The notes under the pieces are model-generated. The model was not told where the DNA came from. It searched no databases and saw nothing but the letters and a program-made list of their open reading frames with translations. From Actinomycetes bacterium (GTDB lineage: Bacteria; Actinomycetota; Actinomycetes; Actinomycetales; Actinomycetaceae), in NCBI GenBank assembly GCA_023389315.1, contig JAEWEQ010000052.1, positions 1 to 45,861 of the forward strand: a stretch of DNA of 45,861 bases, given 5' to 3'. A program made the translations under genes and the position numbers. Below are positions 1 to 8,962 of the stretch, one piece after another (the stretch's first letter is position 1; every line of letters begins with the position of its first letter).

Positions 1-1041
1 GTCGAGTATCTCCAGGTCCTTGGCAAACGAGGCTGGATTGCAGGAGGAGTAAATCAGGTAGTCGGGCCCTGCCGTATTCACTTGGTTTGCGAGCTGTGCC
101 CCGATGCCGCGACGCGGTGGATTTACAACCAGCGCCTGCACGCCCTCGCCAGTATCAATCAGCTGCCTGAAGGCGGCAGTCGCATCGGAGGTGGTGAAGG
201 TAGCTCGAAGGCCTTGTTCATCCGCCGCCCGCTGAGCGGCGCGCACCGCCGACTCATCCAGTTCCACCCCGTGGGCGCGGATACCGGCGCGGGCAGCGCT
301 GAGGGCAAAACCGCCAACCCCACAGTACAGATCCAACACGCTTTCCACTTCGAGAGCCTTTAACCAGCGAGTGGCTTGCGTGTAGAGGGCGTGCGCCACG
401 CCAGTGTTGGTTTGCAGGAAACTCGACGGGGTGGCCAGCAGCAACACCTCACCGAAGCGAACCGGCAGATAGTCGCCAAATAGTACCTGCTCTTCTTCCC
501 CCGCCAGGGTTGCGCAGTGTTCGGGGTGGATGTTTACGGAGGCGAGTACCACCTCGGGGAACTCGCGCTGCAGGACGGGGATTTGCTGGCGCAAACGAGG
601 TAGCCACCGGTGTGAGCGCACCACCAGGCGTAAGCTGTAACGCCCCGCGTCGCCCTCGGTAATAATGACGTACTTTAGCTCCCCGTTGCGGGTGTGCAGG
701 TCGTAGGGGGAAATCCCTAAATGGTTGAGCCACGCGATAATGTCCGCAATCAGCTGCCGCATCGCGGGTGTATAAAGTGGACAGTCCCGCAAATCCTGGT
801 TGCCGCCATCAAGGGTATTGAGCCCCAGCGTCAAATCAGAGCCGCGCCCTCCCGCAGCCAACTTCGCTTTGTTACGAAATCCGCTCTGTGCACTGGTTTG
901 CGTGGGCAGCCACGCTTCCTGAGGGATAGTGGGCAGGAGCGTGCGACAACGCTGCTCCTTCTCTTGCACTTGCTGGGAGTAGGGCTTTTCAATCCAACTG
1001 CAGGAACGGCAAAGGTCGGCTTCGAAATAGTGGCACTGCAC
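1..1041 (-). CDS. rlmC: 23S rRNA (uracil(747)-C(5))-methyltransferase RlmC, 3' end outside window
   Basis: SAM-dependent enzyme of the RlmC/RumB family, which methylates C5 of a 23S rRNA uridine. About 347 codons are present; the family is usually about 375 residues, so only the C-terminal tail is cut off by the left edge. The N terminus has the diagnostic cysteine pattern of the family's iron-sulfur cluster: MQC at 1-3, then CRSC at about 11-14, with a fourth Cys at about 87 (RDCPLY). The SAM-binding segment is DLYCGVGGFAL (about 237-247). NPPRRG lies near 306-311 and the nucleophilic Cys is in YSSCNP (about 333). The GTG at 1041 is the only good start: an in-frame TAG lies four codons upstream and the encoded protein begins exactly at the family's MQC motif. 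It is transcribed away from the tRNA-Pro gene. RlmD/RumA is the alternative subfamily, but the short N terminus without a TRAM domain favours RlmC. Confidence 0.9.
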   Translation of the reverse strand, partial: MQCHYFEADLCRSCSWIEKPYSQQVQEKEQRCRTLLPTIPQEAWLPTQTSAQSGFRNKAKLAAGGRGSDLTLGLNTLDGGNQDLRDCPLYTPAMRQLIADIIAWLNHLGISPYDLHTRNGELKYVIITEGDAGRYSLRLVVRSHRWLPRLRQQIPVLQREFPEVVLASVNIHPEHCATLAGEEEQVLFGDYLPVRFGEVLLLATPSSFLQTNTGVAHALYTQATRWLKALEVESVLDLYCGVGGFALSAARAGIRAHGVELDESAVRAAQRAADEQGLRATFTTSDATAAFRQLIDTGEGVQALVVNPPRRGIGAQLANQVNTAGPDYLIYSSCNPASFAKDLEILD

Positions 1042-1199
1042 AAAACGATGCTATCAGCGCGCAACCCCTGTCCGTGGCACGCTCTGCCTAACGGCGAGGG
1101 CGGATGAAGCCTTTGTGAGGTGCGTTAAGTCCGCCGGATTGGATTAAGGGTGCGTAAGTAGGTTAGGATTTATCTGTCGCATTCACCGAATGACTGACA

Positions 1200-1276
<77 letters not shown>

Positions 1277-1280
1277 ATGG

Positions 1281-1323
1281 AAATCCCCGAGATACCGCGG
1301 AAAAACGGTAGCTCGGGGATTTT
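1281..1323 (+). terminator. Rho-independent terminator of tRNA-Pro
   Basis: AAATCCCCGAG (1281-1291) is complementary to CTCGGGGATTT (1312-1322), with a small inner ACCG/CGGT helix. It begins five bases after the encoded CCA. The A/T-rich base of the stem supplies the U-run on the plus strand. Confidence 0.8.
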
Positions 1324-1345
1324 CGTATGCGCCTGCCTTCCGGGC

Positions 1346-1705
1346 CTAGGCAACCAGGATGCGCTCGGGGATCTCTTCCTGCATGGGGGCTTCGTAAGCT
1401 TTCGTGCCAGCGTAGATTTCCTACTTGAAGGGGTTGAGGCGGTACTTGCAGATGCGGTAGATGTGCCAGGAAAACACCGCGATATTGGCCACCAACGAGG
1501 CGAAGGAAACCAGGAACAACGCCACCTCGTTATGGGAAGAGCGGTGTTCGAAAACTGTGGCGTTGGTGAAGGTCGCGAATGTGAGGACGAACCCGGTCCA
1601 CAGCGTCAGAGTGTAAGCCCGATACTGGATCCACGACCCGCGGGTGCGCTTAAACAGCACTGGGATGGTGCAAGAGGCCAGCAGTGCCAGCCCCGAGTAC
1701 CACGC
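1346..1705 (-). pseudogene. Broken membrane-protein-like reading frame with in-frame amber stop
   Basis: On the minus strand, one frame between TAG codons near 1705 and at 1346 reads like real protein: two or three hydrophobic stretches followed by a charged tail. An in-frame TAG at 1421-1423 interrupts it after KYRLNPFK, and protein-like sequence resumes in the same frame (EIYAGTKAYEAPMQEEIP and a few more residues) until a TAG at 1346-1348. No start codon with a ribosome binding site is visible; the first usable one is GTG at 1660. This looks like the 3' end of a decayed gene that has lost its 5' part and gained a nonsense mutation. I do not recognise the family. Stop-codon readthrough is a less likely alternative. 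Confidence 0.5.
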
Positions 1706-2268
1706 GTTCCTCTACAACGCCTTGGCTGACTACACCAGGTACTGCACCCTGGCGCTACTACTAGCCGCCACCATCCCCGCGTTCTGGTGGGCGAAAGGAC
1801 AGTGGCTGTGGTTCCGCTGCTACAACTTAATGATTCCCGAAACCCCGGCCCAGTTGGGTCTAGAACCAGACAGCGACACTCCCCCAGCCGACGGGTTCGT
1901 CACGTGCATGCCCTGGTGGGGCAAGGAAGACAAACGCTATCCGAAACTGCGCACCCCCGTCAGTGCCGACCCGGTACTGGTCGCCAAGGGCGTGCAATCC
2001 GACCCGCAATGGGATGTCACCGCCACTCCCGCAAACCGCGCTCCCCAAACCTGCGCAGGCGACCCTAAGATAGGCCATCATTTACGAGGGCGGTGGGCTG
2101 ACTAACGGCTACACCGCCCTCGGCAAGTCAATGCGCAAAGCGTCCGATGTCGCTGATAAAGCGGCCCCGGAAGGGGCGGGCAGCCGGCCCTGGGAAGTGC
2201 CGAAGCAGGCGGCTTACGTTATGGGCAAGATCGCATGGAGGCGTTCATACAAAGCTGGATATAACTGA
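1690..2268 (+). pseudogene. Frameshifted remnant of an unknown protein with one membrane segment
   Basis: A plus-strand frame from about 1690 to 2070 encodes a hydrophobic segment (CTLALLLAATIPAFWW) and then a hydrophilic region with a PWWGKEDKRYPKLRTP stretch. Around 2065-2075 the coding character moves to another frame (IIYEGGGLTNGYTALGKS), which starts just after an in-frame TAG at 2071 and ends at TGA 2266-2268. No credible start codon is present. The apparent one-base frameshift and the missing 5' end indicate a pseudogene. The hydrophobic segment resembles the start of the neighbouring minus-strand remnant (LALLASCTIP against LALLLAATIP), so the two could be diverged copies placed head to head. 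No function can be assigned. Confidence 0.45.
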
Positions 2269-2322
2269 GGTAAACTCGCCAGTGCCGACGCCACCACTCG
2301 AACCTCAGGACCGCCCCTCGCC

Positions 2323-3327
2323 ATGAACCGTAAAGGTCTTTTCGCTTCCGTTGTATCCTCCCTCGCGTTCGCGGCATTCAGCTACCTAGCCGCCACCGTG
2401 GCCCCGCTCAGTAGCGTGGACGTGTGGGCCTGGCGAATCATGCTAACGATCCCCGGGATCCTCGTCGCCCTGGCTGTCACCGGCCGTATGTTCTGGTTCA
2501 CCGGGGAAGCTAAACGGGTGATTCAACAGCCCCGCAAACTCTTGGCCTACGCCTTCACCGCCCCCATGTTGGCCGTGCAAATGTGGCTCTTCGGATGGGC
2601 CCCGCAAAGCGGCTACACCCTGGACCTCACTTTGGGATACTTCCTCCTGCCCCTGGTGATGGTGGTGCTAGGCAGGTTCCTTTACGGGGAGCGGTTGTCA
2701 TTCCTTTCCCACGTCGCTAGCGGCGTGGCGGCCGTGGCGGTGGCATGGGAAATCGCGCGCGTAGGGTCTTTCTCTTGGGTGACCGCGTTGGTGTGTATCG
2801 GCTACCCCGCCTACTTCGTGGTGCGCCGCTATTTTGAAACCGATGGAGTAGGCGCACTGGTTTGGGAAATGAGCCTGTCCCTGCCGGTGGTAGCCTGGTT
2901 CTTCAGCACACGCGCGAACCTGGCGTTGCTGGGAGAGCGCCCCATCCTAGTTTTCATCCTGGTGACCATGTCCGCCATCTCAGTCATCGGCACGGTGCTG
3001 TACGTAGTGGCAGCCAAACTCCTGCCCTACGGGATCTTCGGCCTGCTGTCCTACCTGGAACCCGCCCTCGTGACAGTGGTGGCGGTAATTATCGGTGAAC
3101 GCATCACCGGCACCCAATGGGGAACCTACATCGGGATGTGGCTGGCGGTCGCCATTTTGGGGCTAGACGGCGTGATCGCAATCCTACGTAAACGCCGCAG
3201 TCCGCTCATCGCCGCCCGCCCCTGGCGTCGCCGGCGCCGACCGATCAGACGAGGACGGAAGCCTTCCTCACCGGTACGCTACCGTGATCTGGACATGGGA
3301 CCGTCTCGCACTGTGGGCAGCAAATAA
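2323..3327 (+). CDS. RarD-type EamA/DMT-superfamily permease
   Basis: Integral membrane protein of the drug/metabolite transporter superfamily with about ten hydrophobic segments between residues 8 and 288. It most resembles RarD: the N terminus MNRKGLFASVV, the GYFLLPLVMVVLGRFLYGERL segment after helix 4, and the second EamA half with LSYLEPALVTVVAVIIGERITG near 240-262. RarD family substrates are poorly defined. The 334-residue length is long because of a basic C-terminal tail (about 290-334) rich in Arg. That tail overlaps the 3' end of trhO on the other strand by 83 bp. The ATG at 2323 has no clear Shine-Dalgarno sequence. A TATAAC element at about 2259-2264 may serve as its -10, inside the end of the upstream pseudogene. 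Confidence 0.75.
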   Translation: MNRKGLFASVVSSLAFAAFSYLAATVAPLSSVDVWAWRIMLTIPGILVALAVTGRMFWFTGEAKRVIQQPRKLLAYAFTAPMLAVQMWLFGWAPQSGYTLDLTLGYFLLPLVMVVLGRFLYGERLSFLSHVASGVAAVAVAWEIARVGSFSWVTALVCIGYPAYFVVRRYFETDGVGALVWEMSLSLPVVAWFFSTRANLALLGERPILVFILVTMSAISVIGTVLYVVAAKLLPYGIFGLLSYLEPALVTVVAVIIGERITGTQWGTYIGMWLAVAILGLDGVIAILRKRRSPLIAARPWRRRRRPIRRGRKPSSPVRYRDLDMGPSRTVGSK

Positions 3328-4165
3328 AACGGCGCACGCACCCGGGGTGGGAGCAGTTCCCCAGCTCTCGGCTCGGCTCCCCACAGCTAGCGCAAGTGGA
3401 AATGACCTTCACGTCCTGACCAAAATCCACTAGTTCGCGGCCGTCGAAAACCGCTAACGACCCTTCCCACAGGCCATCATTGGCGAAGCGCTCACCGTAA
3501 CGCACAATGCCACCATCAATCTGGTACACCTCGGCGAAGCCTCGCTGGCGCAACATGGCGGAGAGGAACTCACAGCGCACCCCACCAGTGCAGTAGGTGA
3601 CTACCGGGCGGTCCTTCAGGTGGTCGAAAGCTCCGGAGTCAATCTGCGCGGCAAAATCATGACTGGTACCCACATCGGGAACCACCGCCCCCTTGAACTT
3701 CCCCAAGCGCGCTTCCCAGGCGTTACGCCCATCAAAGAACGCCACTTCCTCACCGCGCTCAGCCACCAGCTGATTCACCTGTTCGGGGCTGAGGTGTTCT
3801 CCCCCATCAATCACCCCGTGAGAGCCGACCTTGACCGCCTGTGGCACCCCGAAGGAAACTAACTCCGGACGCACCTTCACCGACAGGCGCGGGAAGTCCA
3901 GGATGTAACCGTCCTCGCCCATCCCGCTGCCCTGCGACCATTTGAAATCGATGTCAGCGAAAGCCGGGTACTCGCGGGTGATACGCCGATACTGCTTCAC
4001 CGCGCCCAACTCCCCACCAACGGTGGCATTAATGCCCTGGGGGGAGACAATGATGCGCCCGCGCAAGCCCAGCCGGGTGGCAAGCTCACGCTGCCACAGG
4101 CTGATCGCCAGCGGGTCAGACAGATCAGTGATGCCGTAAAACAAAAGGATCTTGGGTACTGCCAT
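3245..4165 (-). CDS. trhO: tRNA uridine(34) hydroxylase TrhO (YceA), rhodanese domain
   Basis: Cytosolic enzyme of the TrhO/YceA family, which hydroxylates U34 of certain tRNAs as the oxygen-dependent first step toward cmo5U-type wobble modification. It has an N-terminal acylphosphatase-like domain (about 1-95, with SPQGINATVGG at 41-51), a rhodanese domain (about 120-225) and a C-terminal cysteine-rich zinc-ribbon-like region (CASCGEP, then CSHPGC, CCPQC and VPCPDH). The catalytic Cys is in YCTGGVRCE, about residue 192. The length of 306 is normal. It is the last gene of the minus-strand cluster, 6 bp after cmk-der, and its 3' end overlaps the rarD-like gene. Confidence 0.93.
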   Translation of the reverse strand: MAVPKILLFYGITDLSDPLAISLWQRELATRLGLRGRIIVSPQGINATVGGELGAVKQYRRITREYPAFADIDFKWSQGSGMGEDGYILDFPRLSVKVRPELVSFGVPQAVKVGSHGVIDGGEHLSPEQVNQLVAERGEEVAFFDGRNAWEARLGKFKGAVVPDVGTSHDFAAQIDSGAFDHLKDRPVVTYCTGGVRCEFLSAMLRQRGFAEVYQIDGGIVRYGERFANDGLWEGSLAVFDGRELVDFGQDVKVISTCASCGEPSRELGNCSHPGCVRRFICCPQCETVPCPDHGSVPVRKASVLV

Positions 4166-4171
4166 GATGCT

Positions 4172-6436
4172 CTACTTCCGTCGCTTCTCGCGCACCCGCA
4201 CGCTGATTTGAATCGGGGTGCCGTGGAATCCAAAAGTCTCACGCAGGCGCCGTTCGATGAAACGCCGGTAGCCCGGATCCAGGAACCCGGTGGTGAAAAT
4301 AACGAACCGCGGCGGGCAGGTACCAGCCTGCGTGGCGAACAAAATACGCGGTTGTTTGCCCCCACGCACCGGGTGCGGGTGTGCGGCCACCAACTCCCCC
4401 AGGAAGGAGTTCAACTTACCCGTGGAAATACGGGTTTGCCACCCCTCCAAGGCCGCGTCAATGGCGCGCACCAGGCGGTTCGTGTGCCAACTGGTCTTAG
4501 CGGAAATGTTAATGGTAGAGGCCCAGGAAACATGCGCCAGGTCGCGGGCATGTTCCCCCTTCAGATCTAAGCGCCGGTCTTCATCCACCAGGTCCCACTT
4601 GTTGTTAATCAAAACCAAAGCACGGCCCGCATCCACCGCCTGCTGCACAATGCGTACATCCTGCTCACTCAGCGGCTGGGAAGCGTCAAGCAGCACCAGG
4701 GCAACCTCGGCTTTCTCCAACGCCGCCTGGGTGCGGATCGAAGCGTAATAGTCCGCGCCGGTGGAGCGGTGCATCTTGCGGCGAATCCCCGCGGTATCAA
4801 CGAACCACCAGGGGCGCTCATCAATATAAACCAACTCATCCACCGGATCACGAGTGGTACCGGCAAGGTCGTTAACCACCACCCGCTCTTCACCGGCCAA
4901 AGTATTAAGCAGCGAAGACTTCCCCACGTTCGGTCGTCCCACCAATGCGACCCGGCGCACCCCGTCCTCGGGAAGGGCCTGCGCCTGCGCGGACTCTAAG
5001 GGAAGGACCTCCATCACCGCGTCTAACAGGTCACCCGAACCACGCCCATGCAGAGCAGACACCGGGTAAGGCTCACCCAACCCAAGGGACCACAGGTAGG
5101 CCACGTCCGCTTCCTGAGCGGCTGAATCAACCTTGTTTGCTGCCAAGATCACCGGCTTGCCGGAGCGGCGCAACACCCGCATCAGGTGTTCGTCGGTTGA
5201 GGTTGCCCCCACGTTCGCATCCACCACGAACAGCACCGCGTCGGCCATTTCGATAGCCACCTCCGCTTGCTGTGCGACAGAGCGATCCAAACCCCGCACA
5301 TCCAGTTCCCAGCCGCCGGTATCGACCACCGTGAAATCGCGTCCCAACCAGTTCGCCTGGTAGGAAACCCGGTCGCGCGTCACCCCCGGGGTGTCTTGCA
5401 CCACCGCGGCACGGCGCTGAATGATGCGGTTCACCAAAGTGGATTTACCCACGTTCGGGCGCCCCACAATCGCCAACACCGGCAATCCGGCCGCCAGGGT
5501 GTCGGAGTCACCCTCAGCGACTTCCCCGGCCAGGACCGCCGCGTCTTCTTCGGTGAGTTCATAATCGGCGAGGGCGGCACGCATCACCCGGGCACGTGCG
5601 TCGTCTTCTTCGCTGGTGGCATCGACATCCCCCAGCTGGTCGCAGATCAACTGGTAGAGGTGGTCGAGGGTTTCTTCCACCGTCCACGCCGAAGAATCTA
5701 CGTGCACCACGCCGTCAGCGGCGTGGAAGAAATCCACTACCGTGGAATCCTTCGCATCGCGCTCCACCACTTCCGCGCGCGTGCGCTCCATCTGGTCGGC
5801 TGCATCAGAACCGTGCAGTTGCTTGGCACGACGCGCCAACCGAGCCTGCTCCGAGGCCGTGAGCAACAGGCGAATGTCAGCATCGGGTGCCACCACCGTG
5901 GTGATGTCGCGCCCCTCCGCCACTACGCCGCGGCCGGTGCGCGCGGGCGCGTGAGGTCGTGAGGTTCCGTCCGCCGACTCTTCCCACTCGGACAGAGACA
6001 TGGCGGGGGCCGGCTGTAAGCATTCGGCGATAATCTCTTGCTGGCGGCGCACCAGGGCTTCGCGCACATCCAAGTTAGTGGCGGCGGCGGAAACTTGCTG
6101 GGAAATGCGGGATTCCCGGATCGCCTCAGTTACGTCCACTCCCCCGACCGCGACCCGGAAATCATGCGGATCCGTGGTCAGCTCCAGGGGGAAAGAATCG
6201 GCCGCACCGGCCACTGCCGCATGGTCATCCAGAGGCAGCTGGCGGTCCAAGCAATACCAGGTGAGGGCGCGGTACATGGCACCGGTGTCAAGGTAGTCCA
6301 GTCCCAGTTCACTGGCCACCCTACGCGCGATGGTGGACTTGCCCGAACCGGAGGGCCCATCGATCGCAACGGTTAACGGACGTTGCGGGCTGATCAGTGC
6401 CTTCACGACCTCGCTGGTGCAATTGCGTTCACTCAC
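4172..6436 (-). CDS. cmk-der: Fused cytidylate kinase-GTPase Der (EngA)
   Basis: Bifunctional fusion typical of Actinobacteria. The N-terminal Cmk half (about 1-270) phosphorylates CMP/dCMP; its P-loop GPSGSGKS lies at 27-34 and VVAEGRDITTVV at about 172-183. The Der half is a ribosome-assembly GTPase with two G domains, IVGRPNVGKST at about 325-332 and VGRPNVGKSS at about 500-507, plus a C-terminal KH-like domain. I choose GTG 6436 rather than the longer frame from 6469. An AAGGGG Shine-Dalgarno sequence sits about 7 nt upstream of it, and the longer version would start inside tyrA. This gives 754 residues, starting 11 bp after the tyrA stop. An extra segment of about 25 residues rich in Pro, Ser and Glu precedes the EGRD motif (about 140-170). 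Confidence 0.95.
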   Translation of the reverse strand: MSERNCTSEVVKALISPQRPLTVAIDGPSGSGKSTIARRVASELGLDYLDTGAMYRALTWYCLDRQLPLDDHAAVAGAADSFPLELTTDPHDFRVAVGGVDVTEAIRESRISQQVSAAATNLDVREALVRRQQEIIAECLQPAPAMSLSEWEESADGTSRPHAPARTGRGVVAEGRDITTVVAPDADIRLLLTASEQARLARRAKQLHGSDAADQMERTRAEVVERDAKDSTVVDFFHAADGVVHVDSSAWTVEETLDHLYQLICDQLGDVDATSEEDDARARVMRAALADYELTEEDAAVLAGEVAEGDSDTLAAGLPVLAIVGRPNVGKSTLVNRIIQRRAAVVQDTPGVTRDRVSYQANWLGRDFTVVDTGGWELDVRGLDRSVAQQAEVAIEMADAVLFVVDANVGATSTDEHLMRVLRRSGKPVILAANKVDSAAQEADVAYLWSLGLGEPYPVSALHGRGSGDLLDAVMEVLPLESAQAQALPEDGVRRVALVGRPNVGKSSLLNTLAGEERVVVNDLAGTTRDPVDELVYIDERPWWFVDTAGIRRKMHRSTGADYYASIRTQAALEKAEVALVLLDASQPLSEQDVRIVQQAVDAGRALVLINNKWDLVDEDRRLDLKGEHARDLAHVSWASTINISAKTSWHTNRLVRAIDAALEGWQTRISTGKLNSFLGELVAAHPHPVRGGKQPRILFATQAGTCPPRFVIFTTGFLDPGYRRFIERRLRETFGFHGTPIQISVRVREKRRK

Positions 6437-6447
6437 GATTAGTCCCC

Positions 6448-7602
6448 TTACTGTTTTGCAATACGCCAACCACGCTGGCTAAGTTCGCGTTCCGCTTCAC
6501 TGGCCTGCGCTGGGTCGACACTTAGATAGGCGGTGCCAACCTTCTGGTAGGCGGAGTGGTCCATGCTGAAATCTTCAATATTTACGCCCACCGCACCCAC
6601 GTCGGTGAACAAGCGCCCCAACTCGCCGGGCTTATCCGGCACGAGGACGGCCACCACCGCCCAGCGCCGAGGGGCGCCTCCGTGTTTGCCGGGAATACGC
6701 GCCGCCCCGTCGTTACCGGCCTGCATGGCGGCGTTCACCGCTCCCACACAAGCGGGCGCCGCAATCGGATCAATAAACTCCGGCTGCGCTGGGGCCTCCA
6801 AACCGGCTATCAAAGTCTGTAGATCAGCGGCGAAGCCTTTCAACACCTCGGCGATGGGACCGCGGTTACCGCAAATGATCGAGGTCCAAAGCCGCGGGTC
6901 TGAGTTTGCGATCCGGGTGGTATCGCGCAGGCCCTGCCCGGTCAGTCCCAAGGCTTCTTCCGGTGCCCCCACTAGGCGGGCGGCCAACAGGGAAGACACT
7001 AGTTGGGGGACATGGGAGATTAAGGCGACCGCCTGATCGTGGCTGTTACCATCGAGGTTTACTACCGAGGCCCCGCAGTCCAACGCCAAATCCCGTACCG
7101 TAAGTAGCGCATGGCGACTAGCGCTGGGGTGGGAAATAACCACCCAGGGACGGCCACGGAACAGGTCCTGGTCGGCGGCGCTGGCCCCGGAACGCTCCCG
7201 CCCAGCCATCGGGTGGGAAGGCACGTAGCGGCGCTGGTCAGCATCAGAGGCGAGTACTGCCTCCAGGATCGGTGCCTTCACGGAAGCCACATCGGTGATT
7301 ACCGCATTGGGGTAGGCCTGCAAAGCGTCGATGGTGACCGAAGCGGTTACGTCCGGTGGAACAGCCACCACCACCAGGGCGATGCTGGCACGCCAGTTTT
7401 CGTCCTCGTAATGGGGGTGCACCGGTTCCCCACCACCCAGGTCACAGGCCAACGCCAGCGACACGGGGGAAACGTCATGGAGGAAAACCTCCACCTGCTT
7501 AGAGCGTAGAAGCAGCGCAATGGAAGTGCCCAGCAGGCCGGAGCCGATGATGACCACCCGCCCAGCAGTGGCAATCGGCTGGCTATCAACAGGATGGGAC
7601 AT
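6448..7602 (-). CDS. tyrA: Prephenate dehydrogenase with C-terminal ACT domain
   Basis: Catalyses the oxidative decarboxylation of prephenate to 4-hydroxyphenylpyruvate in tyrosine synthesis. The N-terminal NAD-binding motif is VIIGSGLLGTS (about 17-27). VPSHPMAGRERSG (about residue 130) is the conserved substrate-site region containing the HPMAG signature. The last 75 residues (AVVAVLVPDKPGELGRLF onward) form an ACT domain, usually a site of feedback control by an aromatic amino acid. ATG 7602 is preferred because GGGG lies 8 nt upstream. A GTG at 7608 overlaps the rluB stop by 4 bp and is the alternative start. The tyrA-cmk-der order after rluB is common in this phylum. Confidence 0.93.
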   Translation of the reverse strand: MSHPVDSQPIATAGRVVIIGSGLLGTSIALLLRSKQVEVFLHDVSPVSLALACDLGGGEPVHPHYEDENWRASIALVVVAVPPDVTASVTIDALQAYPNAVITDVASVKAPILEAVLASDADQRRYVPSHPMAGRERSGASAADQDLFRGRPWVVISHPSASRHALLTVRDLALDCGASVVNLDGNSHDQAVALISHVPQLVSSLLAARLVGAPEEALGLTGQGLRDTTRIANSDPRLWTSIICGNRGPIAEVLKGFAADLQTLIAGLEAPAQPEFIDPIAAPACVGAVNAAMQAGNDGAARIPGKHGGAPRRWAVVAVLVPDKPGELGRLFTDVGAVGVNIEDFSMDHSAYQKVGTAYLSVDPAQASEAERELSQRGWRIAKQ

Positions 7603-7604
7603 AG

Positions 7605-8351
7605 TCACAACCCCACGCAGGCGTAGAGCGAGCTCAGCACCGGGCCGGTGACGCGGCGGGTGACTCCCGGGTGGAGGCGACCGATGTTGACGGGCCCGAA
7701 CTCGGTGCGAACCAGTTCCACCACGGGGAAACCGACCTGCTCAAAAATACGACGCACGATGCGGTTGCGGCCTTCGTGCAGGCGAATCTGCACGATCGTT
7801 AGGTCACCGTAGTGGTCAGTGACCTTGAAGTCTTCAATCTGCACCGGGCCGTCTTCTAAGGTGATGCCCGCTAGCAGGTGGCGGCGCAAGCCTCGGGGTA
7901 CCTCCCCCGAAACCGTGGCGACGTAGGTTTTAGGAACCTCATACGATGGGTGCATCAAGCGGTGCGCCAATTCCCCGTCGTTAGTGAGCAAAATCAGGCC
8001 GGCAGTGTCGATATCCAAGCGGCCCACGTGGAACAGGCGCTGCGGATAGTCCTCAATATAGTCCGCCAAGCAGGGGCGACCGTCGGGGTCGCCCAAGGTG
8101 GAGACCACCCCCATAGGTTTATTAAGTGCAATCGTGATAGCGGAGTCTTCTAAGAACAGTCGCTCGCCATCGACGTGCACCACCTGACGGCGCGGATCGA
8201 TCCGCACCCCCAGTTGCCGCACCACTTGGCCGTCGACGCTCACGCGACCCGCTTCAATCAGTTTCTCGGCATTGCGCCGCGAAGCCACCCCACTTTGGGC
8301 GATGACCTTTTGCAGGCGAACGCCATCATGCACGTGCGGGTCTTTCCTCAT
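7605..8351 (-). CDS. rluB: 23S rRNA pseudouridine(2605) synthase RluB family
   Basis: RsuA/RluB-family pseudouridine synthase acting on 23S rRNA. An S4 RNA-binding domain (RLQKVIAQSGVASRRNAEKL, 12-31) is followed by the catalytic domain. The nucleophilic Asp is in HVGRLDIDTAGL, residue 113. ALNKPMGVVST (about 75-85) and RIFEQVGFPV are further family motifs. The length of 248 is normal. ATG 8351 overlaps the scpB TGA by 4 bp and is preceded by GGAGGAAA, so the two genes are translationally coupled. RluE and RsuA are alternatives; the scpA-scpB context strongly favours RluB. Confidence 0.93.
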   Translation of the reverse strand: MRKDPHVHDGVRLQKVIAQSGVASRRNAEKLIEAGRVSVDGQVVRQLGVRIDPRRQVVHVDGERLFLEDSAITIALNKPMGVVSTLGDPDGRPCLADYIEDYPQRLFHVGRLDIDTAGLILLTNDGELAHRLMHPSYEVPKTYVATVSGEVPRGLRRHLLAGITLEDGPVQIEDFKVTDHYGDLTIVQIRLHEGRNRIVRRIFEQVGFPVVELVRTEFGPVNIGRLHPGVTRRVTGPVLSSLYACVGL

Positions 8352-8935
8352 TTTTCCTCCACTAACTGTGATATTTCTTCCAGCTCATCAGCGCCGGGCA
8401 AGAACGGCGCTAGCGGCGCAAGTTCATCCAAAGACCGCAGTCCCATACGCTCCAAAAACTCCGTGGTGGTGCCGTACAGGCTCGCCCCGGTGGGCGTCTG
8501 TCCCTTTTCCTCCACCAGGTCGCGCAGCACCAGGCCGCGCAGTACCGAATCCACATTAACTCCACGAATCGCAGAAATTTGGGAACGGGTAATGGGTTGG
8601 CGGTAAGCCACCACAGCCAGGGTCTCCAGGGCGGCTTGGGTGAGTTTTTGCGTATGATTCCCCGCTACGAACGCGCGAACTGCGCTGGCGCACTCCGCGG
8701 CGGTGTAAATCCGCCAGCCGCCACCAACTTCACGTAGGCGAAAACCGCGCCCTTCGTCCTCGTAAGAATTTGCCAACTGCTGCAACAACTGCTGGATGCG
8801 CCCGTCCTCCACTGCGAAAGTATCAGCCAGGTCTTCCACTTGCGCGGGGGCATCCACAATCATGAGGATCGCCTCTAAGTGCCGCGTCAGTTCCTCGTCA
8901 CTGAGTAACTGCAGCTGCAAGTCGGTGTCATCCAC
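8348..8935 (-). CDS. scpB: Segregation and condensation protein ScpB
   Basis: Winged-helix kleisin-interacting subunit of the SMC-ScpAB condensin, which organises and separates chromosomes. The conserved stretch QAALETLAVVAYRQPITRSQ, followed by IRGVNVDSVLRGL and LVEEKGQTP, is diagnostic. The open frame extends to a TTG at 8953, but GTG 8935 is the better start because a strong GGGAGGT lies 6 nt upstream. This gives 195 residues, usual for ScpB. It follows scpA closely and overlaps rluB by 4 bp. Confidence 0.93.
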   Translation of the reverse strand: MDDTDLQLQLLSDEELTRHLEAILMIVDAPAQVEDLADTFAVEDGRIQQLLQQLANSYEDEGRGFRLREVGGGWRIYTAAECASAVRAFVAGNHTQKLTQAALETLAVVAYRQPITRSQISAIRGVNVDSVLRGLVLRDLVEEKGQTPTGASLYGTTTEFLERMGLRSLDELAPLAPFLPGADELEEISQLVEEK

Positions 8936-8962
8936 TTGTTGACCTCCCGTCAATATCTCTAA

